IMG/VR virus record: IMGVR_UViG_3300034018_002110
Coordinates: 1-58,553 of that record
Direction: 5' to 3' (one strand)
Length of the DNA: 58,553 bases
Source of the DNA: a virus
Position numbers and translations under genes: made by a program. Under the pieces are notes generated by a model. The model was not told the DNA's origin. It was given only the letters and a program-made list of their open reading frames with translations, and searched no databases. Positions 57,048 through 58,553 of the stretch are shown here, piece by piece; the stretch's first letter is position 1; every line of letters begins with the position of its first letter.

Positions 57048-58276
57048 TAAACAGAAGACATTTCTTAGAGCATGTTGGTGGACTTGCAGCTTTAGCCTCC
57101 ACATCTTACGCTTTTGGTCATAGTATCATTGAAAATGCGTCTAAATTACGCAAACAAGAAAAATCTGCAATTTTAATATGGCTGGGCGGCGGTCCTCCAA
57201 CTATCGATATGTGGGACTTGAAACCAAACACCAAGAACGGTGGTCCATTCAAGCCTATCAGCACAACTGGGGATTTTCAGATTTGTGAACATCTGCCTTT
57301 GTTGGCACAGCTTGGCGATAGCTTTTCTTTGATCAGAAGCATGTCCACTCAAGAAGCAGATCATGAGCGTGGAGCATATTATATGCACACTGGATTCAAA
57401 CCCTCTCCAACAGTGCAGCATCCATCCATTGGCTCTGTGGCATCTTTTGAACTTGGAAAAAACAGAAAAGAACTAGATATTCCATCGTTTTTTTCTGTCA
57501 ACACTGGAAGTGTAGGCGGTGGATTTTTAGGAACTTCGCACAATCCCTTTGTGGTAGATTCCAATGGAAATGTAAATAATCTAGGCAACAAACTCAATCT
57601 GAATCGTTTGGACGCTTTATCTTTTGTCGAAGATAATTTTATCAATTCTAGACGAGGAGAATTGCCAAGAGACCATAAAAAGCTGTATGAAAAAACCATA
57701 AAGTTAAATACTTCTCCACAGATGGATGCTCTCAAGGTTGACACAGAACCTCAACAAACGAAAGACGCTTATGGAAACACTAGCTTTGGCCGAAGCGTAT
57801 TGATGGCACGCCGTTTGATTCAAGTCGGAGTTCCTTTTGTGGAAGTTGGATTTGGAGGCTGGGATTTGCATCAAATGACTCACGAAACGCTAAAAGACAA
57901 TAAATTGCCAGAATTAGACAAAGCAATTTCCGCATTGATAGTTGATCTGAAAAGACTTGACATGTGGGAAAATACCGCTATCATCATGATGGGCGAGTTT
58001 GGTCGAACGCCCAAAATCAATCGGGATGCTGGCAGAGATCACTGGGCTATGAGTTGGAGCGCTTTTGTTTCAGGTGGGTTGTTCAAGAATGGGCAAGTCA
58101 TTGGATCAACTTCAGAAGACGGAACTCAACCTCAAGGATCGATCTATCAAGCTTCAGACCTTATGGCAACCGTTTGTTCTGCTCTTGATATAGACACCAG
58201 CAAAGATTATACGTCGAAAAATGGACGACCAATGCGTATCGCAAATGGCGGAAACGCAATCAAAGAACTCGTTTAA
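57044..58276 (+). CDS. DUF1501 protein with Tat signal (B)
   Basis: MINRRHFLEHVGGLAALAST is a second Tat signal. Body motifs parallel protein A: AILIWLGGGPPTIDMWDLK, LIRSMSTQEADHERG, VLMARRLIQVGVPFVEV, WDLHQMTHE, MGEFGRTPKINRD and GRDHWAMSWSA. 410 aa. The two proteins seem to be paralogues made as a pair; they may form a complex. ATGA overlap with A. Confidence 0.9.
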   Translation: MINRRHFLEHVGGLAALASTSYAFGHSIIENASKLRKQEKSAILIWLGGGPPTIDMWDLKPNTKNGGPFKPISTTGDFQICEHLPLLAQLGDSFSLIRSMSTQEADHERGAYYMHTGFKPSPTVQHPSIGSVASFELGKNRKELDIPSFFSVNTGSVGGGFLGTSHNPFVVDSNGNVNNLGNKLNLNRLDALSFVEDNFINSRRGELPRDHKKLYEKTIKLNTSPQMDALKVDTEPQQTKDAYGNTSFGRSVLMARRLIQVGVPFVEVGFGGWDLHQMTHETLKDNKLPELDKAISALIVDLKRLDMWENTAIIMMGEFGRTPKINRDAGRDHWAMSWSAFVSGGLFKNGQVIGSTSEDGTQPQGSIYQASDLMATVCSALDIDTSKDYTSKNGRPMRIANGGNAIKELV

Positions 58277-58299
58277 TTTTAAATCACAAGGAGATGTAA

Positions 58300-58553
58300 A
58301 TGCCAATTCCAAAGAAGCAAAAAAATGAAGACTCAAATAATTTTATGAGTCGTTGCATGAGTGACCCAAATATGGGAAAAGATTATCCAGACAAAGAGCA
58401 AAGAGTTGCTGTTTGTATGAGCAAAGCTTGCGAAGATATGAATTATATCGCATCAGCAGATTTTCAAATGTATTTTGACGCTTATGGTTCTGAAGAAGAA
58501 ATCAATGAAGATAATTTTTATATTCCACATTCACACGAATACGTGACCACCGA
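58300..58553 (+). CDS. Start of gene with prohead/portal-associated N-terminal motif (partial)
   Basis: AAGGAG precedes ATG 58300. The start MPIPKKQKNEDSNNF with FMSRCMSD, then YPDKEQRVAVCMSKA is the Cys-containing motif found at the N-terminus of phage proteins linked to prohead protease or portal. The gene is cut by the window end after 84 codons. It suggests that the virion-assembly module lies beyond. Confidence 0.6.
   Translation, partial: MPIPKKQKNEDSNNFMSRCMSDPNMGKDYPDKEQRVAVCMSKACEDMNYIASADFQMYFDAYGSEEEINEDNFYIPHSHEYVTT

Overview
The window is a piece of a lytic-type, T4-like-in-content bacteriophage genome. Almost every gene is on the plus strand, genes are short and tightly packed with frequent ATGA stop/start overlaps, and the set includes rIIA/rIIB homologues, a RecA/UvsX recombinase, DnaB-like helicase, DnaG-like primase, SSB, class I ribonucleotide reductase, ThyX, dCMP deaminase, dNMP kinase, a small sigma factor and tRNAs. 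Several features suggest, as an inference only, a Planctomycetota host: two tandem Tat-signal DUF1501 proteins, a thioredoxin lipoprotein with an extra Cys-rich motif, and long GC-rich palindromic repeats that look foreign to this AT-leaning genome. No integrase, transposase or CRISPR array was seen.

Layout. 1-540 is a divergent promoter region with one leftward gene. 541-6929 holds small genes and the rIIA/rIIB pair, separated by near-consensus sigma70 promoters. 7193-7436 is a tRNA-Ile/Arg/Leu operon. 7889-9838 is a repair/nuclease trio (UV damage endonuclease, metallophosphoesterase, thermonuclease-like). 9860-25082 is a long early-type region of small proteins, mostly unknown, with an HD hydrolase, a PD-(D/E)XK nuclease, a dCMP deaminase, three copies of a palindromic repeat, a duplicated 55-bp leader and two tRNA-shaped RNAs. 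25422-27592 has SSB and a second RNA-rich block: a third tRNA-shaped RNA, an RNA closed by a 13-bp helix, tRNA-Gln and a clear tmRNA (ssrA). 27620-30349 carries a Tat-signal protein, ThyX and a YqeY-like protein. 30420-34000 is a glycosylation island (O-fucosyltransferase-like, a broken fragment, GT10, then GT4). 34769 is a late-type sigma factor; 35312-39695 looks like a structural/lysis/membrane module with a PAS protein, holin-like protein, papain-like peptidase and thioredoxin lipoprotein. 39826-45266 is the nucleotide module, where nrdA is fractured by a split intein with a free-standing GIY-YIG endonuclease between the halves. 45290-55752 is replication/recombination, with GMP reductase embedded. 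55770-58276 are the two DUF1501 genes, followed by a truncated gene whose N-terminus resembles proteins that start virion-assembly modules.

How it works together (inference). Host-type promoters with TTGACA and TATAAT/TACAAT boxes, 16-17 bp apart, drive the early and middle regions; a phage sigma factor probably switches on late genes. Nucleotide metabolism (NrdA/B, ThyX, dCMP deaminase, dNMP kinase, MazG, GMP reductase) feeds the replisome. tRNAs reading AUA, AGA, UUA and CAA, plus a phage tmRNA, would help translation of AT-rich codons and rescue of stalled ribosomes. Glycosyltransferases and exported proteins point to surface modification.

Most noteworthy: the split-intein nrdA with a GIY-YIG gene; the phage tmRNA; a family of tRNA-shaped RNAs with G at T-loop position 55 and kissing loops; the Tat/DUF1501 pair; and the three attC-like palindromic repeats.
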